NCBI RefSeq assembly: GCF_016920785.2
Contig: NW_024609846.1
Location: forward strand, 104,522,831-104,586,830
Length of the DNA: 64,000 bases
DNA from: Ixodes scapularis
Lineage: Eukaryota; Arthropoda; Arachnida; Ixodida; Ixodidae
Reading direction: 5' to 3'
In this document: positions 1-11,833 of the stretch, piece after piece
How the letters are laid out: each line of letters starts with the position of its first letter
Numbering within the stretch: position 1 is the first letter of the stretch
Made by a program: the position numbers and the translations under genes
Notes under the pieces: model-generated
Database searches by the model: none
What the model was told of the DNA's origin: nothing
What the model saw: only the letters and a program-made list of their open reading frames with translations

Positions 1-2241
1 TGGAGAAAAAAAATCTCCTTTCTGTTGGATACACCATTGGTGTGGTAATATTTGCTTGTCCTGCATTAGTCGTTTTCTGGTCTTCGAACTTCATTTTCAT
101 GTAAAAGGTTTTTGTTTGCAGTTTCTAGACGTCAGTAAGGAGAAAATCGGGGACTTTGTTTTGTGAAGTTCGTGCAACAACCACCCACCACTCATTTTGC
201 GATTTGCATTTCTTGTGAAAAGATGCCCCCATTTCGGTTTAAACACTAAAGTCACTGACAAAGTGACAACGGCAGAGCGTGTCAGGATGTCTGGACTCCA
301 CTCGGGGTGCACGAGACGTAGAAGCGTTTTCAAAGGTAGGAAGCTTGCTCTGGAGGCGGGACAACTCGAGCTCCTCCCTGCCGGTCTCACCTTGTCAGTG
401 ACTATTGGCGACGAGATGTTTTGGTGGCGCCACCTCACAGGCGCCCTCCTGTGACGCAGCTGGTACGTTGCAAGCAGACGACGTGTTATGTCAAAGGACG
501 GAGTCGCTATGTTAGTTCGCACCTATGCCATTTAAGAAAGTCTTATTTATTAAAGAAATATGTATAAACTTTTTGTAAGTGATCTTTCTAATAAAATACA
601 GCGTCTCAAAGTTGCTTTTTATATTAGAAAAACTTTAAAATGTTTAAAAGCAAGCTTGGAGCTTCACATACAAGCTTGCGTGGCTATTCACAGCCTTTAT
701 GATTCTTGTATTTTCGCGCACAGTTGTGTTACAAAGTTCCACACACTTGTTTTAGCTACATTGAGCTTGCCAATACCGATGCTTCTATCCAAGTGTGACT
801 GCAGTTGCTGCCGAGCAAATGCTCGTGAGCAACTCACACTTAGCTCTTCCCAAATCGAATATGTGGCAAAGAAGTTTGTCACATTGCCACTTCTGTAAAA
901 AAGAAAACCAGAAATTTTTATAAATTCTTAAATTGTCGGCCATGATCTGGCAAATTCAGGCAATTGATCTATCATATTTTTACTAAGAATTGTTTACAAA
1001 TTTAAAATCGCTCGCTGAGAAGCGCATCGCGCATTATGCGCATTAGGGTCCACAAAAATGAAACATACAAACGGTAGTACTAATTCATAGCAGGTGTATT
1101 CCTTATTTTTTCGGATTCTGAAGTTTCACCGACTTCTTAGATTTAAGACTTTGACTTTGATTGCAAAGGGGTCTCGCACGTCTTGCGTCGACCGGGTGTA
1201 CAAGCAGGGATTTCAGTTGAAACAACGCTGGAAGCCAGCCACTGCTTCCTCCTGCCAGTTATTTTGAGGAAATGTTTGTTTACTAAATTACTAAATTAAA
1301 AAAAAAAAAACAAAAAAAAAACTTGAAATTAATAAGAGGTTAGCATTCACAGAACACATAGGAACCAACAGTATACACGGAGTCACTTTCACTGAAGTGT
1401 TTACTACACATGCGAGTTCTCAAATTTTGCTTTCGTATTTTCAGTTTGATGAGACATTCCATTCATAGTTTTATTTTGTCCGAATCATAATAAAAAAAAA
1501 ATGCACCCTATTCGCCGTGGTAGATGTTGTAGTGGCATAAAGTGCTATGGGGCTAAGGGTTAGTCAAGCCTCCATTGACGCTTTTTACCCTTTGCTCCAC
1601 CATTAAACATGGAAATAAACTTATTATTATATTCTATTTTGTACTGAGATAGAGAACAGCACACCACCATCCGAACACTTTGACATCTCAGCGCCAGAAA
1701 TGTTTGTTGGCACGAGTGAGCATGCCACGTACGGTTTCAAACTTTGGTAAAATGTCTTCCTGCAATTACCATTTCACCAAATAAACACAACGCGTGAAAC
1801 GCTTTTCTGTGCATTACCCAAACAGCGCATGAAGTGAGCTGACTAGCTTGGGGATCCAATATCTGCACGGTCTGTCCCAGTGTGTCCTACCCGTGGCGTC
1901 ACAAACGATGATGATGATAGCTAGAGAGGCACCCCCTGTAGTTTGCACGCGCCGCTAATAGAATCCGTATGAGAAGCTGTCATTTCTGGCAGCCTGGAAA
2001 GTGTGTTTGGTTTCACATATCTACAAGGTGCGTTGTCCTTGGGTAAGTGGAACTGTTAAAAAGAGAAATGATTTTACCCAGTCCCTAAATATTTTGCTGT
2101 GTATGGGGGGAGAAGGGGTGGGAGGGGAAGGGGCGGGTGTGAAGGGGGGAGGGGAGGGGAGGGGAGGAGAAGGGTGCGGGGGTGGAGGCCATTTTAGGGT
2201 TTCGAGATATTGATTCATATATCAATATCTGTCTTCCCCAG
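1..2241. other. Non-coding stretch, probably last intron of upstream gene
   Basis: No exon is recognisable before the acceptor at 2241. The stretch is AT-rich with scattered A-runs. A small inverted repeat (arms near 248-267 and 386-405, built on GTCACTGACAA) marks a short foldback relic. Positions 2103-2190 form an almost pure purine, G-run-rich tract just upstream of the next exon. If 2242-2336 is a terminal exon, this stretch is its preceding intron, at least in part. Confidence 0.45.
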
Positions 2242-2336
2242 ACTTGGCTGCAAAGCGCGACGAGTCCAGCGAAGACAGCACAGAGGCACCCCTCAAGAAG
2301 CTCAAAGTGGGCAATGAAGGATCCAAGGGGCAATAG
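2242..2336 (+). CDS. Terminal coding exon of an unrecognised gene (5' part outside window)
   Basis: After a pyrimidine-rich tract and CAG acceptor ending at 2241, two bases complete a split codon. Thirty in-frame codons and a TAG at 2334-2336 follow. The peptide is very hydrophilic: it starts LAAKRDESSEDSTEAP, carries a basic KKLKV stretch resembling a nuclear-localisation tail, and ends GSKGQ. This is the composition of a disordered acidic/basic C-terminus of a nuclear or RNA-binding protein. The preceding exon should end in phase 1 and must lie further left. I do not recognise the family; the call rests on the splice acceptor, codon-like composition and a long downstream non-coding region. 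Confidence 0.5.
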
Positions 2337-3124
2337 TGCCAGCCACAATCACACATGCCATCCTCTGCCTGCATGGTTCCTGATACCCGGTCAAGCTGTA
2401 TTTTTCTGCCAAGATCTGTGAATAGTGTGCTTTGAGTGTGCAAGACGTGAATATGCCTCGATACCTACAGGCCAACAAAAAGACTAAATTTGTTTTGTTT
2501 TTTCCCATGGTTGTACTTTTTTTTATACAATTGCTACCTGTTTTAGGGCCAGTAGTATGAGTGGAAAGTAAGCTTTGGACTTCTTCCAAAACAAATGCTG
2601 ATTGGAGTGCATGAGGTGCCAATCATTGTCATAAATGAAACCTGCCAAGCGTCCTGTCAGAATTTCAATTGTCCATGGCAGTGTTTGTCAATTTTAAGAC
2701 ATGTTTTCAAGTGTGGATTTTCAGACTGGGTTCTGAGGAACTCAAGTCTCCAACTTCCCTGAAGCACACCCATTCCTAGTAAAATGCTTTTTTTCTTCTA
2801 CTCCAAACACATTTTAAACATAGCTGAACCGTGCATTTATGTGTGGCTATGGACGCGACGCTCCCACCAAGTTCCTGATTGTGTTTAATATTGATAACGA
2901 AGTTTGAAAAACTTTTAAACTGCTTGATTGCAAGTTTGTCAGGAGGAAGGACAGAGACATAGTTCTTGGTTCTTACTCAATGTGTGCCCAAGGCACGGTG
3001 GAAGAGATGGGTGTCGGAACAAGACCAAAAAGGCTGTCGCAGTCGCACTCCAGCTTTGTGCATCTCTCGGCAGGGGCACTGTCTAGTTGGGCGCAGGCAC
3101 TCGCAGCCTCGAAAACATGCGCAC
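2337..3124 (+). other. Probable 3' UTR/intergenic stretch after the terminal exon
   Basis: The sequence is AT-rich and lacks protein-like reading frames or strong repeats. It would hold the 3' UTR of the exon ending at 2336. A hAT-like element starts at about 3125, so the mature transcript probably ends before it, but no convincing poly(A) signal could be fixed. An AATAAA at about 3290 lies already inside the element. Confidence 0.35.
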
Positions 3125-4126
3125 CAGGGTGTCTAGCGACCAGGAAAACCGGGAAAACCAGCAATTGTTAGGGAAATTTTAATTACCAGGAAAAATCGGG
3201 GAATTGTCAGGGATATTGTCAAAAAATGAGCCGGATATGCCATCGAGTGCCCTGAGCAAAGGCTTGAGGACTTGGGGGCAAAAAATAGACAATAAATTCT
3301 GCTTAGAGCGGAGCGCAAGCTCTGCTCACCCGATGTGGAGCATGCTACCCGATGCAAAGAGAACAGCCGACAAATCCAGTCCAACCCATACTGTGCATTG
3401 GATTGTATTGAATTGAGGGTGCGACCTGAGGCTAGTTCCAGTTAGAGCCACTAGATTTAGTAATGGAAAAGCCGCAGACCCCAATCCAATCCAAGCCTTA
3501 AGTCAAAGGTATCCGAAAGTGTGCATCTGGTGGCCATGCTGTTATTCAGTTATTGACGTGTGTGGCTGAGCGTCGCGTTTCAGAGTGTTTCCGGAAGTGG
3601 CTTCTACACTAACGATGTCGGTGGCAAGAAAGTGCTCGTTTAATCCGGACTGGATGAACTCGAATATTTAGAAATATGCAAGTTTGATTAAGCTCGTGCA
3701 AAATGATCCTCACAGTGCTCAATGCTCAATGTGCTACAAAACGTTTTCTTTGAGCCACATGGGAAACACGGCAGTTTCTAGTCGTGCATCGAGCAAAAAG
3801 CACCTTGCTGCTTTGAAGTCTCAGTCAAAAGAGCGCTGTGAGAAGGGCCGAGATAGTTTGGTGGTTAAACTCGGTAGCGATTCGTGGATCCCTTCGTTCT
3901 ACTGCAGCATCAGCCCCACTCTCCCTTCTCATGTTTCCCGCGTGTGAAGTTGCTGCAACACTTCAGTTAGGCAAGGACAAGGTAGGATATACCAAAAAAT
4001 GCCTTGTGTTCTAATAGTCATATATTTAACCGCCTCTAAAGTGGTCAGGGAATTTCACCTGAAATTGTGAGGGAAAACCTGGAAAGGTCAGGGAATTTTC
4101 AAAATAAGAATTTGCTGGATACCCTG
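3125..4126 (+). mobile_element. hAT-like element with BED-finger relic
   Basis: The ends are imperfect inverted repeats: CAGGGTGTCTAGC at the left and GCTGGATACCCTG at the right. Both are followed inward by variants of GGGAAAACC/GGGAATT, a pattern typical of hAT elements. The element is about 1 kb and contains the BED-type zinc-finger reading frame at 3615-3947. No clear 8-bp target duplication remains, so it is old or its exact ends are slightly off. It carries no complete transposase. Confidence 0.6.
3615..3947 (+). pseudogene. BED-type zinc finger of a hAT-like protein, broken
   Basis: The frame opens with ATG at 3615 (MSVARKCSFNPDWMNS), is cut by a TAG near 3669, and resumes in the same frame with NDPHSAQCSMCYKTFSLS and later SSRASSKKHLAALKSQ. 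The C-x2-C and terminal K-K-H arrangement is that of a BED/ZBED DNA-binding finger as found at the N-terminus of hAT transposases. The usual first histidine appears replaced by arginine (SSRASSKKH). The premature stop, lost ligand and missing catalytic part make this a pseudogene. It sits centrally in the element at 3125-4126. Confidence 0.55.
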
Positions 4127-5873
4127 CACGCAAATGAGGGCGGTTCCTCGAGCCCCTGTCCTGCTGCACCACCCCGCAGCGTTTGTCAGAAATGGGAGCA
4201 TACTTTCGGACACACTTGCTCGGTGTGAGGCAGCACCGTTCAGACACCTCTTTCTCATCATCTGTTCCGAGGACAAACCATGCCAGCACACTACAATTTT
4301 AGTGAGCTTTGAACGTAAATGATGGCATATGTAGAAGTAAATGGCGATGTTTTCAGTAGGTGTGTGTGAATAGCAGTTCGAATTGAATAGTGCTGCGTCA
4401 CTTATATAACCTTGGCAGTGAGTGCTAAGGGAAACCCCCGACGTACCCGCTGTCTTTGCGGTATGGAAGCTACGGATGACGCTGTAATATGCAATTTGAA
4501 GCAGTATTTGCACACCCATAGTTTCCGGGTTTAATATCTTGCAAACTTCGCTGTAACTAAGTTTTGTGATCAGGTCTATGCTCGCCTATTTATTCTATGC
4601 CATGGGCAAAATATTTTGTGTGATCACTCTTTTGCATTTTGTTGAATCCCCATATTTGGGAAAATAGTAGCTAGTGGCCTCTAGTGATAATTGCTCATTT
4701 TTAATTGTCTGCAAAAGGTATTGGGAAAATCCATGTTTTTGTATTAGGGCCAAAGGTTGGTTGTATAAGTCAAATTGTTGGTTGTTTAGTTTAATCTCAA
4801 TGCAACTGATGGCAGCCTTATGATGGATAATGAGGAACATTGATCATTGAATAGAAATCATGCATATTTTAGAAAGTGGAACAATTTTAATTATTTATTA
4901 CGTTACAATGGGCATTCTCTTTGGATTTGAAGTTTATATCTTGTTTGTGTATTTAATATCAATGCAACAATAGATTAACCAGAATATTGCATGGTTGCGC
5001 ATCACTTGTTTTGTGCATGCTGATGTGTTAGAATGTGTCACCTGCACACCACATTAACGATATAGCTCTCGGGTACTCCAAACCTAATAGGTAATGATAG
5101 AAGACTGTGCCGAATTAGTGTAAATAGTATGTGAACCAGAATTAACTGTCTGAATCTTGTCGACCACCCTTAGTGCACTTGTCATTCATCACTTAGTTTG
5201 ACGAGCGATGTTGCTGTATTATTTTTTCTAAGCTGTTCTCAGCACTTTTCATAATGTGGGTATTAACCATTGCTCCTTGTTTGTACATACAATTCATCTT
5301 TATGAACACCTTCGGCCCCTGACGAAGGGTTGGCCATGCATCGCGTGTGTGAAAATAAGCGTGCTTTACACCATTCGACACAGCAGAATAAAGACAATTT
5401 GCATCCGGTAGTGGTTCTGCATTTGTTTCCATTAATTTATTTTTTGCACTTGTTGGAGACATTCTTTTTAAGGCGCCTGAAATCGTGGTGATATTGAGCG
5501 TGGTTGACATCAGGTCACAAGTGTAAAAGATCATTGGCGAATTAATTACCTATAATCCATTCATACAGTTTTGAAATATTCACCCTCTATGTCACAGTCC
5601 AATTAGAAATTTGTTGCCCGCCGTCCAAATATGCCGCAGTGGTCCCCGCTATAATCTGGTTAATTTAAGCCGTTAGGAAACCGAGATAGCGAAACCAAAA
5701 CGATAAGATGTGACGGAAATCCCACCCGGTGATGTTGGGCGCGGGTAGCGAATCATCGCAATGGCAGCGGCACGTCAGCAGGCAGCCACACTGCTCGTAC
5801 ATCAATAATGGAAGTGCTACGCCATGAACAAAATTGTGCTACATGAGCAGTGTGGCTAGTTGGTTCATGACAA
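4127..5873. other. AT-rich intergenic DNA without recognisable genes
   Basis: No reading frame here has domain-like content, and no strong repeat or RNA structure was found by eye. Short open frames on both strands look random. Nothing supports a host gene. Confidence 0.4.
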
Positions 5874-5958
5874 AATGGAACAGCGCGGAACATAGGACAG
5901 AAAGAACAGCGCTCGTGTTGTCCTGTTCTTTCTGTCCTATGTTCCGCGCTGTTCCATT
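5874..5958. repeat. Perfect 36-bp inverted repeat (hairpin)
   Basis: Bases 5874-5909 and 5923-5958 are exact reverse complements separated by 13 bases (5910-5922). A transcript in either direction would fold into a 36-bp perfect stem. The arm contains ACATAGGACAGAAAGAACAG. Perfect arms indicate a recent foldback insertion or a stem kept by conversion. It shows no similarity to a known RNA gene. Confidence 0.85.
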
Positions 5959-6049
5959 TAGTTGTGCTACATCTTGCGTTGAAATGCTATTTTTGCTAAG
6001 AATTGTGCCACACCTGTGCCGAGATTGCAAAGCAAAAAAATAAGATTTT

Positions 6050-6470
6050 ATGATAGACCATCTTCGAAATGATGCACAGATTATGTGCGGCCGCCATTAA
6101 TTGGTCATGTGCTGTGAGCACGCATTGGACGCGAGCGCTTCGTCAGCATTCAAAGTGTACTTGGACCGAAGCGCATTACACACGAGTGCTGCGTCGTTCG
6201 GCGCAAACTCGGAACCACTCACGGGCTTCGCGCCTGAAGCGACGAGACCAGCTAATGGCGGCTGCGTATAATCTAGTTGCGGTGACGTCAGAATGACGCC
6301 GACCCCTGATTGGCTTTCATCGAAAGGATAGTAGGTAGACCTCAATGCTAGATACCTTGAGGTCAACCCACTATTTTTTTTTTTTTAATCAGCCAATAAG
6401 AGCTCGGTGTTCTGACAGGATCGCAACCCCTGTGCAAGAAGCAGACGAACTTGCGCTCCGCATAGACCAC
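6050..6470. repeat. Degenerate MITE relics
   Basis: Bases 6051-6140 are an inverted relative of 52870-52973 (shared CTTCGAAATGATGCA and GCGGCC(G/A)CCATT patterns). Bases 6280-6470 contain a TGACGTCAGAA...TGATTGGCT block related to the terminal repeats at 33872-35067, followed by its inverted counterpart around 6390-6450. These are decayed copies of at least two foldback families. The rest of 5959-7430 shows no recognisable gene. Confidence 0.45.
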
Positions 6471-7430
6471 TTTTGAAAGTCACGTGCCTATTATAAGAAG
6501 ATCGGAGCCACTGCACAATGGCGGAGCAACTGACATCGTGGAGCGTGCAAGTCATTCCATAAGATTGCTAACGTCGGAGCGCGGCCATCGCTAGGAGCTG
6601 ACGAGCCAATCAAACAGCGTCGAAAGTGCACTGTCTCTCCGCTCGTCACTTTTTTTCTGTGGATGTGTTTTTGTCTTTTAACCCAACGCAACACACATAC
6701 TGTGCCTTGACGTAGCGGTTTGAGTTCGTCATTGTACAGGGTTTCCACAGCTACCAACAGAGGGCAGTCTTTGGAAAAGGGTCAATACACCTTTGCAAGT
6801 GGGATCCCGGCTTAACCTTGAACCGCACGCCAAGGTGAGTCGGACCTACACTCCAGCCAGGACGTTCGCTGGTTGTCGTACAATGTTGCCAAGCGTCTCT
6901 CGCCGAAGCGCACACCACTGAGCGCAGAAAGAAATTTAAAAATAACTACAAAACGTACACGTGTCGTCTTCGACCGAGAAAGAGCACGGATAATAAATAA
7001 AATGCCTAAACCGGTAACAAATCGAAAAATTTCAAAAAGATCTAAAGTCTTAAGGCGCTCTTCAGAATCCGCCACAAGACGCATGGCCTTTGCATCAACG
7101 ATGGCTGCGCTCGAGACAGCTCTGGCTTCCACAACCTGCAGGAACAGAGGCTGCGATCGTTATAGGGTCAGCTCCAACCCTTAAAGATGCCCCGTCCTAC
7201 AATATGTGATGCTACGATTCTGTGTGGATACCTCCTCCTGCGTTCCGAGACAGTAAGTGTGCCGCTAACGTTAGCCATCGGCGATGCAGCAAACGGCACC
7301 ATGTTGTCATCGCGCACCCCACTGACGTGCCCCTGGCGCACCCCAGCATGGCGGAAACGGTACGGGGCGCCAGCATCGCTCAAAATGGCAGCGCACAGGA
7401 GCCTTTCTTGCAAACGTGTATTGGTCGACC

Positions 7431-8077
7431 TTAAAGGGATACTACAACGAAATTTCGGCGCTCATTTTTTTGGTCTATATGTGTTCAAAAGAGCAGTATT
7501 ACATGGAACACACCAATATCTTGCTAAAAAAGTTTTGAAAAGGAATTTTAAAACGAATTAAACGATTAGCAAAGAGCACCTGGTGGATGTCGCTAACGCC
7601 TCGTTTGTAATGCTCGCCTAGGAACCTTGACAGCTAGTGACGGAGGTTGTCTCGTCTCCGGCCTCGACGAGAGAAGCGGGGAAGGAGGAACTCCCCTCTT
7701 CCCGAGAATCCCTTTTGTGTGTCGCAGAAGTCGCTATTGTCCCCCTAGAAGATTATAGAAGATTAACCCGTCACTCAAAATTTGTACAAAAGCAGCCGCT
7801 TCGGTGGCTCGAACGACTAGGCCATCCTCTCGACGTCAGCCTCGCCGTAGCTTTGCTCGTCTTGAGACGACCTACGTCACGATTGCGTTGGATATCACGT
7901 GCTCTAAGCTGGGCCTTCTCCGAGCGCTTGCCAAAGTGGGCCGTTTATAACGAAAAATACAGCCACCAGGATCAAAATACAAACGTGCGATTGTCATTTA
8001 CGGATGTTGTGGATCATATTCAACCTATTTTTGAACACGACGGGAATATTTCAAATTTCGTTGAAGTATCCCTTTAA
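7431..8077. mobile_element. TTAA-type MITE, 647 bp
   Basis: The left end begins TTAAAGGGATACTACAACG. The right end, read in reverse, begins TTAAAGGGATACTTCAACG, so the termini are inverted repeats of about 26 bp. Both are bounded by TTAA, which is compatible with TTAA-targeting (piggyBac-type) insertion. The internal 146-codon frame at 7637-8077 runs into the right terminal repeat and is unlikely to be a gene. Confidence 0.7.
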
Positions 8078-9605
8078 TATCTAAAGAAGTAGGAGGAAAG
8101 GAAAATGGTACAGATATGTATCTCGCAGTGTCTGTACTCGTATAGTTAATTTCATCTTAGGTTAGAGCTCAGGCGAAGGCTAGAAAACACAACTATGAAC
8201 ACATATTAAAAGCGCAAGTCATGGGACATTCCCTGTGTACTTGATTGGTTTAGTCGTTATCAAACTTCTGTAGCAACTATTAACACACATTCATAAAATT
8301 GCCGGCCGAACAGCAAGTTTGTCACTTTGAACACAGGTTCAGAACGACGACCCCCCCCTCCCCTTATCTTCTGAAAACTACAATCTTGATGCTGTGTAAT
8401 GCAGGTTACAGAAACGTTGTGGAAGCTAATCGTAAGCTCGCGTTAAGGCCACGGTCCCACTGAATGTGGCAGTTTAGGTACTTTTTGGCAGGTCATTACT
8501 CATCTCCTTTTAAATACTGCTTTGTGGGATTGATATCATTCAAAAGGCAATGCAATCGTCTTTCATTTGATATTATGTATCTGTTGGTTTTTACTGTTCA
8601 TGCGCATTTGTAGCGCTGTGAATATGATGGCGCGGACCCTCACTTGCTCCGCTAGTTCATGTTTTATGAACGATCCATTAAAGATAACACGGTTCCAATA
8701 TAGCAGTTTTGTTAAGATGATGTCGGAGCATAATGTAACGATACACTTTTTTGGTATTTGCACTACTTTGTTTTTTTCATCCCTCCAAATATTGCCCTAA
8801 AATTGACATTTTCAGCTCAAATATGTCTTTAATGACACGCGCTAGGGCAATGAAATTAGCTACAGGTGTAGTGCTTATAATTGGTAATATGCAGAAAAAA
8901 AAATTAATGTTGTGCAAAACTTTTTTGTTTAGATATTTTATATCAAACGTAGCACTTTTTTGTGCTTGGAGTGACTGTACTTCAAATGCCGCTGAGGAAA
9001 TAATTAAACTATGATAAAATATTTTATAATATTTAGAGCTACAATGGTTGCCCGAGAGGTGGACGATGGCTTTTTCTCATTTTCAAAGTCATAACGCTCC
9101 AGGAGCGTTTCAAACTTACCTGTTTTGACGGATATCTTTTTTGGACATCAAACTGATTTATTGGCATTTCATAATATTTATTGTTTGGAATAGATATACA
9201 TTGCGATGTATTAAATTTTCACAATGATCTTGCTTTGGTTTCTTAATAGGTGTAGAGCTTAGTCAATTTTAAAAAACAATTAAAAACTGTTTGGGTATTT
9301 TGTTGCGCTACCTGGCGAATAGCAGACAAACTGCTGATTTCTAATGTTCAAAAAATTTCCGAGGGCGGCGTTGGCGTCTGTATCATCATCAATCTCCGTG
9401 TCTTTTTACCTTCACATGTAAAAAATATATTGGAAGATTTACTATCGATAACTGAATGGTTTAAGTACTGGGTCAGGCTAATAAATCTAAGACAAATAAT
9501 TACACAAGCGTAGCGTGATATAATGTGTTCATTATTCGATATGATTGAAATCAATAAACAATGAAGACGAAGAGGAAAAGAATACACCCGACTTCACTTT
9601 ATGCC
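8078..9605. other. AT-rich non-coding DNA
   Basis: The stretch has low complexity and many T/A runs, with no domain-like peptide in any frame. A pyrimidine block (CCCCCCCTCCCC) lies near 8350. Nothing supports a gene. Confidence 0.4.
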
Positions 9606-9935
9606 TAGAGTCACTATATGAGCTTTAAAATATCGGCACTCCGTTCCCCAAAATTGTTTTGGGCGCCGCCATTTTGGGTCTTGCTCAGAGCAAACGCAAC
9701 TGCCGATCATCATGATCCAAAAGTACGACTTCCTCAGCATTAGATGCGGTGCTAAAAAGCTGATGAAATATTGCAATGCTCTGTCGCGGGTTGTTTAAAC
9801 ATTTGTGAGGGACGGAAAAGCGTTTTCTGTGATTTTAGATAAAGCTTCATATAACTGGCAACCATGATTTTAGGCCACGATATGGCCAAGTGTCGTTACT
9901 CTTTAGCTAATTTACTGGCACAAGCTGGATCAATG
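9606..9935 (-). mobile_element. hAT MITE of the CACTAAATAAGC family, diverged copy
   Basis: In inverted orientation this matches the repeat at 10031-10364 and the tandem units at 18239-19196. Shared blocks include the TATCGGCACTCCGTTCCCC end, the TGCCGATCATCATGA core, GACGGAAAAGCG and GGCAACCATGATTTTAGGCC. The outer ends are diverged and no clear target duplication remains. Confidence 0.65.
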
Positions 9936-10030
9936 AAGAAGAGGCAGGTGTCAAAAGGTAGTGGCTTGTGGAATCCACGGGGCTTACGTCATGGCCCCTC
10001 CAGGTATTACAAGCCTCTTGAACAAGAGCA

Positions 10031-10364
10031 TGAATAGTGTCATTAAATAAGCTACGCTTCAGAGTAGCGACACTTGGCCTTATTGTGGCTTAAAATCATG
10101 GTTGCCAGTTATTTGAAGCTTTATCTGAAATCACAAAAAACGCTTTTCCGTCCTTCTCTTTAAACAGTTTGCGACAAAGCAAAGTAACATTACATGAGCT
10201 TCCTAACACCGAATCTAATGCTGAGGATGTCGCACTTTTCAATCATGACGATCGGCACTTGCGCCTGCCCTGCACAAGCACCAAAATGGCGGCGTTCACA
10301 ACACTTTCGGGGAAGAGATTGCCGATACTCTAAGCGCAGCTCATTTATTGGCTCTAGTTCCCGC
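10031..10364 (+). mobile_element. hAT MITE of the CACTAAATAAGC family
   Basis: This full-length copy begins TAGTGTCATTAAATAAGC and ends GCTCATTTATTGGCTCTA. It is collinear with one tandem unit at 18266-18559. Together with the inverted copy at 9606-9935 it forms a head-to-head pair about 100 bp apart. It has no coding potential of its own; the open frames inside are shared by every copy. Confidence 0.7.
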
Positions 10365-10613
10365 GAAACTCCTTTTTCCTGACTGAAACTGAAAGTAAAT
10401 ATAAATAATTAATACACCATTATTATAGCTTATTTAGTTATAACAAAATACACATAACGAGAGGAGGAAGCGGGCGGGTAGGAGAAACGCGGGTTTTATG
10501 TGCGACCGTTCTAACCGCCTCAAAAGAGAGAACGCACGAGCTTGCGCTGGTTTAAAAAAAAGCATCCAAAGAAAAGAGGCGGCACGCTGTGTTCTTTGTT
10601 ATTATGCGCCTAA

Positions 10614-10880
10614 TTGCAAATTGTTGTGTGTATGTTTATACAGCCGGAAGTTAGTCTGCCTTAGTGGGCGTCCGGTGTCTCAGCTGTAGATGAGCAATTT
10701 GGCCAGTGCGGTACAACCTGGGGTCTTTAACGTGCACCACGCAGTAGTGATACACGACCGCACGCCGGTACGATGCTCTTCCAGATCGAAACGGGCAGGG
10801 GCGGGGTGGGTTCTGCAGAGCGAGCTTTCGCTCCAAGTGCTCCGAGCTGGTGTGCGCTAGACCATGCACTCGGCCACCGA
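10614..10880 (-). repeat. tRNA-derived SINE, copy 1 (truncated)
   Basis: This shares almost its whole length with 21277-21560. Read on the minus strand, the 5' part keeps a GGTGGCCGAGTG A-box-like start, and the body contains the GTTAAAGACCCC block. The tRNA-like head is partly deleted compared with copy 2 and abuts a run of 27 C at 10881-10907. It resembles the tick SINE I know as Ruka, by memory only. Confidence 0.6.
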
Positions 10881-10907
10881 CCCCCCCCCCCCCCCCCCCC
10901 CCCCCCC
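10881..10907. repeat. C27 homopolymer
   Basis: Twenty-seven consecutive C directly follow the tRNA-like end of the SINE at 10614-10880. It is one of seven G or C runs of at least 19 bases in the window. The exact length in an assembly is unreliable. Confidence 0.9.
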
Positions 10908-11206
10908 TTTGTGCCTCTAATTTATATACAGGTATAAGCATCTGAAGATCGACGATGGACGTCGATCGTCTCGAGGTAACGTAACGTAATGACATTATAT
11001 AAATAATAAACTTGTTGAAGGACTGAACGATTAAATTTTTCAATTCTTGGATTGTAATACGGCGGTAGCCTATTGCACTTACTGTTGATGAAGAGTAATA
11101 GGGGGTTGACGAGGTAATGATTAAAGTATGAGGCTCTATAAGAACGACGACATTAGTGGGTGTCGAATCACAACGTACAGTGCCAGACTCGTTTCAAGTA
11201 TCGTGT

Positions 11207-11700
11207 ACCCAAAGACTTTCTTCACCCGCAACAGTATAGGGTAGAATCAATGAGGATGCTGCTTTACAACTGTACGTGGAACAGGAAAACTGCACTGTGC
11301 AGAAGTGCGGCTTATTCGTTAATATGAGGGACGGATTTCTAGCAGCATTCCCTGACTGACTACTTGGAACAAATGGCCTCGTTTTCGTAAAGTGTACCCG
11401 TTCCAAAAGATTATTGAAGCATACTTAAACCGCAAAGGAGTATGAGGCGAAAAAGAAGAAAAAGGAGCCTGGTGTGAAAGGTCCAAATCACCACCATAGC
11501 TTCTACTATCAAATACAAGGGCAGTTACACAATACACAAAGAGAGTTTTGTGATTTGGTTATATTTACACTTAAGGGCATTGATATCCAACGTATTCAGA
11601 GAGATAACACCTCCTGGTCAACCAACATAGAGCCTCTTCTACTCAAGTTTTACATGGAAGGCCTGACTTCCGCTGAAATTTCTCACGTAGGCGAGTTGTC
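11207..11700 (+). pseudogene. YqaJ/lambda-exonuclease-like nuclease domain, broken
   Basis: One frame reads almost through, apart from stop codons. In order it gives RINEDAALQLY near 11243, VQKCGLFV, FLAAFPD (then a TGA where the family has G), GLVFVKC, and after a TAA the block FYYQIQGQLHNTQREFCD near 11500, then GIDIQRIQRD. This order matches the YqaJ viral-recombinase fold: an NE helix, the catalytic PDG aspartate, the E-x-K strand and the YYYQxQGQL motif. The E-x-K glutamate appears replaced by F (VFVK), and there are at least two stops, so the domain is dead. In animals such domains often sit in mobile elements together with SWIM fingers; here no partner domain remains alongside. Confidence 0.65.
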
Positions 11701-11833
11701 CGACCGAATAAACTGCCATTGCTCCCGATCTGGGAATCTCTCGATCTTTGTTCGTAGGCCATAGTATCATGAGATCGAGGGGCGTGGCTCTTCGTCCGCC
11801 GAATATTGCTTCGGCGGGTTTTTTTTCCGTGTA

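Noticed and set aside
7637..8077. 146-codon frame
   Set aside because: It reads into the right terminal inverted repeat of the TTAA element and has no conserved motif.
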